This document shows positions 5,602-7,905 of a DNA stretch of 7,905 nucleotides, in pieces; within the stretch, counting starts at the first letter, position 1, and each line of letters starts with the position of its first letter. This stretch comes from an uncultured Lachnospiraceae bacterium (lineage in GTDB: Bacteria; Bacillota; Clostridia; Lachnospirales; Lachnospiraceae), in contig CAMOVS010000043.1 of the NCBI GenBank assembly GCA_946627575.1, forward strand, positions 1-7,905. Direction: 5' to 3'. A program made the translations under genes and the position numbers. Below the pieces are notes generated by a model. It did no database searches. It saw only the letters and a list, made by a program, of their open reading frames with translations, and had not been told where the DNA came from.

Positions 5602-6249
5602 ATGATAAAACATAAGACGGTGTTTGAAGGTGGATGCGGCCTTTATGTTGAGAAAAAATCAAAATTTATAGCCCATGTTGAGCATGTAGACAGCGTGGAG
5701 GAAGCCCAGGAATACATTGAGGCAGTGAAAAAACGGTTCTGGGATGCCCGGCATAACTGTTCTGCCTTTCGGGTAGGGACGGACCAGATAATTACCCGGT
5801 GCAGCGATGACGGAGAGCCGGCCGGTACGGCCGGAAGACCGATACTGGATGTGATTATGAATCACGATATCTACAATATCGTAATTGTGGTTACCCGGTA
5901 TTTTGGCGGAACTCTTCTGGGAACGGGTGGATTGATCCGGTCTTACACGGAGGCTGCCAAGGACGGGATTGCCCGGTCGGATATCATAGAGAAAATACCG
6001 GGCCGGCGCTTTTTGGCGGATATGGATTATACGGATCTGGGAAAAGTTCGTTATATCCTTGAGAAGAACCATTACCTGATAGAAGATACCGAGTATACGG
6101 ATCGGGTTTTGCTCCATCTTCTGGTTCCGGGGGATGAGATCGCGGCCTTCAAGAAGGCTGTAACAGATGGCAGTAATGGAAGGATCACTCTGACGGAGGG
6201 AGAAGAGGTCTATTATGGTCAGCTGGACCATGAGATTATCGTTTTTTGA
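5602..6249 (+). CDS. yigZ: YigZ/IMPACT family protein (UPF0029 plus DUF1949)
   Basis: This is a cytosolic protein of the widespread YigZ (bacterial IMPACT) family; the eukaryotic relative IMPACT regulates the translational stress kinase GCN2, but the bacterial role is not settled. The UPF0029 domain covers about residues 10-125. It shows KSKFIAHVEHV near the N terminus, ARHNCSAFRVG (49-59), the DGEPAGTAGRP signature (70-80) and RYFGGTLLGTGGLIRSY (99-115). A C-terminal DUF1949 ferredoxin-like domain follows at about 138-195. The 215-residue length is typical, and no key motif is missing. The start is supported by GGAGG 7 bases upstream. It is the last plus-strand gene before a terminator. A structured 207-base gap separates it from the preceding small gene. 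Confidence 0.93.
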   Translation: MIKHKTVFEGGCGLYVEKKSKFIAHVEHVDSVEEAQEYIEAVKKRFWDARHNCSAFRVGTDQIITRCSDDGEPAGTAGRPILDVIMNHDIYNIVIVVTRYFGGTLLGTGGLIRSYTEAAKDGIARSDIIEKIPGRRFLADMDYTDLGKVRYILEKNHYLIEDTEYTDRVLLHLLVPGDEIAAFKKAVTDGSNGRITLTEGEEVYYGQLDHEIIVF

Positions 6250-6253
6250 ACAT

Positions 6254-6288
6254 AAGAGGGCTGCCCGGGGATGGAGCAGCCCTCTTTT
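6254..6288 (+). terminator. Intrinsic terminator downstream of yigZ
   Basis: AAGAGGGCTGC (6254-6264) pairs with GCAGCCCTCTT (6276-6286), an 11-pair GC-rich stem with an 11-base loop, followed by T through 6288. It begins 5 bases after the yigZ stop codon. On the opposite strand no T-run follows the stem, so it serves the plus strand. Confidence 0.85.
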
Positions 6289-6307
6289 CGTGTAGTATAT
6301 CCTGAAT

Positions 6308-6338
6308 AAAAATTAAAAATCTACTTGTTTCTTACAAG
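6308..6338 (-). terminator. Weak terminator-like hairpin downstream of typA
   Basis: On the minus strand, CTTGT and ACAAG (6334-6338 and 6324-6328) form a 5-pair stem around AAGAA, followed after a few bases by TTTTTAATTTTT. The stem is short, so efficiency is doubtful, but its position just after the typA stop codon and the T-rich tail fit a terminator. Confidence 0.4.
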
Positions 6339-6342
6339 CTGT

Positions 6343-7905
6343 TTATGCTTTCCTCTTGGCTCTGTAGCGGGCTGTCGGATCAAGGATTTTCTTTCTAAGA
6401 CGGATATGATCCGGTGTGATCTCCACCAGTTCATCCGTATCAATGAACTCCAGGGCCTGCTCCAGGCTTAGGATCCTGGGCGGCGTCAGCTTCAGAGCTT
6501 CATCCGACCCGGAAGCCCGGGTATTGGTCAGTTTCTTTGTCTTACATACATTCACTTCTATATCATCGGTTTTTGCATTCTGCCCGATGATCATTCCCGA
6601 ATAAACTTTTTCGCCGGGACCTACAAAAAGGATCCCTCGTTCCTGTGCATTATAAAGACCGTATGTAATGGTTTCTCCGGATTCGAAGGCGATAAGAGAG
6701 CCTTGCTTTCGATACTGTATGTCTCCCTTGTAGGGCCCATAGCCGTCGAAAAGAGTATTCATGATACCGTTTCCCTTGGTATCGGTGAGGAATTCTCCCC
6801 GATAACCGATCAGACCTCTGGAAGGAATGGAGAATTCCAGACGGGTGGATCCGGTTCCGGACATGGTCATGTTCTGCAATTCACCCTTGCGCTGGCTGAG
6901 CTTTTCAATGACCGTGCCGGAATACTCTTCCGGGACATCGATGACGGCAATTTCCATGGGTTCGGTTTTGCGCCCTTTGTCATCTGTTCGGTAGAGAACT
7001 TCCGCCTTGCTGACGGCGAATTCGTATCCTTCCCTCCTCATAGTTTCGATCAGGACGGACAGGTGGAGCTCTCCTCTTCCTGAAACCTTAAAAGAATCCG
7101 TGGATTCCATTTCTTCCACACGGAGGCTGACATCGGTGTTCAATTCTCTGAAAAGGCGGTCTCTGAGATGCCTGGATGTAACATATTTGCCTTCCTGGCC
7201 TGCCAGAGGACTGTCATTTACCAGAAATTGCATGGCGATGGTTGGCTCCGATATTTTCTGGAAGGGTATGGGCTGGGGATTCTCAGGGGAGCAGAGAGTA
7301 TCGCCGATATGAATATCGCTGATGCCGGAGATGGCTACGATGGACCCTACCGACGCTTCCTGAACCTCGATCTTGTTAAGACCGGAGAATTCATAAAGAT
7401 TACTGATTTTTACTTTTTTATGGATGCTCTCATCATGATGGTTGACCACAAGGATCTCCTGATTAACCTTAAGAGAACCGTTCTCCACCTTGCCGACACC
7501 GATCCGGCCTACATATTCATTATAATCGATGGTACTGATCAGCACCTGGGTGTCTGCGTCCGGATCGCCGGTGGGAGCCGGAACATAGTTCAGGATGGTC
7601 TCAAAAAGAGGAGTCATATCCTTGCCGCGTTCTTCGATCTCCAGCATGGCGATGCCTGATTTGGCTGAAGCGTAGACAAAGGGGCTGTCCAGCTGCTCAT
7701 CACCGGCATCAAGCTCCAGGAAGAGCTCAAGTACTTCATCCATGACCTCTTCCGGTCTGGCTTCCGGCCGGTCGATTTTATTGATACAGACGATAAAAGG
7801 AAGATTGAGCTCGAGGGCCTTTTTGGTCACAAATTTGGTCTGGGGCATGGGACCTTCAAAAGCATCAACCACCAGGATGACTCCGTCGACCATTTTCAAA
7901 ACCCG
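6343..7905 (-). CDS. typA: Translational GTPase TypA/BipA, 5' end beyond the window
   Basis: TypA (BipA) is a ribosome-associated GTPase of the EF-G/LepA class, linked to ribosome assembly and growth under stress or cold. The window holds the last 520 residues of a protein usually about 605-615 long. The reading frame runs unbroken to the window edge, where RVLKMVDG continues a family-typical segment, so the gene is cut by the window and not a pseudogene. The P-loop, switch I and DTPGH motifs lie outside. Visible are FEGPMPQTKF, the G4 motif NKID (about residue 42 of this fragment) and the G5 motif YASAKSG (about 78-84). Domain II follows (GRIGVGKVENG), then EF-G-like domains III and V, and the BipA-specific C-terminal domain with SRGLIGYRGEFLTDTKGNG. 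It is convergent to all other genes here. Confidence 0.97.
   Translation of the reverse strand, partial: RVLKMVDGVILVVDAFEGPMPQTKFVTKKALELNLPFIVCINKIDRPEARPEEVMDEVLELFLELDAGDEQLDSPFVYASAKSGIAMLEIEERGKDMTPLFETILNYVPAPTGDPDADTQVLISTIDYNEYVGRIGVGKVENGSLKVNQEILVVNHHDESIHKKVKISNLYEFSGLNKIEVQEASVGSIVAISGISDIHIGDTLCSPENPQPIPFQKISEPTIAMQFLVNDSPLAGQEGKYVTSRHLRDRLFRELNTDVSLRVEEMESTDSFKVSGRGELHLSVLIETMRREGYEFAVSKAEVLYRTDDKGRKTEPMEIAVIDVPEEYSGTVIEKLSQRKGELQNMTMSGTGSTRLEFSIPSRGLIGYRGEFLTDTKGNGIMNTLFDGYGPYKGDIQYRKQGSLIAFESGETITYGLYNAQERGILFVGPGEKVYSGMIIGQNAKTDDIEVNVCKTKKLTNTRASGSDEALKLTPPRILSLEQALEFIDTDELVEITPDHIRLRKKILDPTARYRAKRKA

Noticed and set aside
5294..6231. Long minus-strand open frames under the small gene, the gap and yigZ
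   Set aside because: They mirror well-supported plus-strand genes, lack recognisable motifs and ribosome binding sites, and look like shadows.
6343..7899. typA appearing to start internally and lack its P-loop, as if truncated
   Set aside because: The frame continues unbroken to the window edge with family-typical residues, so the missing N terminus lies outside the window.

Overview
The window looks like ordinary chromosome from an anaerobic, low-to-mid-GC Firmicute, most likely class Clostridia and perhaps Lachnospiraceae-like. This rests on strong AGGAGG-type ribosome binding sites, intrinsic terminators, an NAD-dependent L-lactate dehydrogenase-family enzyme, a YigZ/IMPACT protein, TypA, and a small protein resembling a clostridial DUF. 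The taxonomic call is inference, because no rRNA or other marker is present.

Layout. Bases 1-111 probably hold the tail of an upstream gene. Next come three closely spaced plus-strand genes: a secreted, C-terminally membrane-anchored N-acetylmuramoyl-L-alanine amidase (92-1273), a type I signal peptidase (1336-1896), and a 555-residue double-NUDIX protein (1934-3601). The last joins a NudC-type NAD(H) pyrophosphatase to a CoA-pyrophosphatase-like NUDIX domain. After a weak terminator-like hairpin comes a lactate/malate dehydrogenase family gene (3681-4640), closed by a strong nested-hairpin terminator (4662-4729). A roughly 150-base AT-rich stretch then leads to a good sigma-A-type promoter and a TTG-started 134-residue protein (4990-5394). 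A 207-base gap with two nested stem-loops precedes the YigZ-family gene (5602-6249), which ends at a clear terminator. On the minus strand, convergent to all of these, lies the 3' portion of typA/bipA (6343-7905), cut only by the window edge.

Functionally this is mostly envelope and housekeeping content: cell-wall hydrolysis, protein export, nucleotide and cofactor clean-up, pyruvate or oxaloacetate reduction, and translation-associated GTPase activity. No mobile element, CRISPR array, tRNA, rRNA or defence system is visible. The points most worth a second look are four. The double NUDIX fusion has a linker that reads more naturally in another frame. The LDH-family enzyme carries arginine at the classical Gln102 specificity position. 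The amidase has a C-terminal membrane anchor. The leader upstream of yigZ is structured. I see no convincing new multi-gene system.
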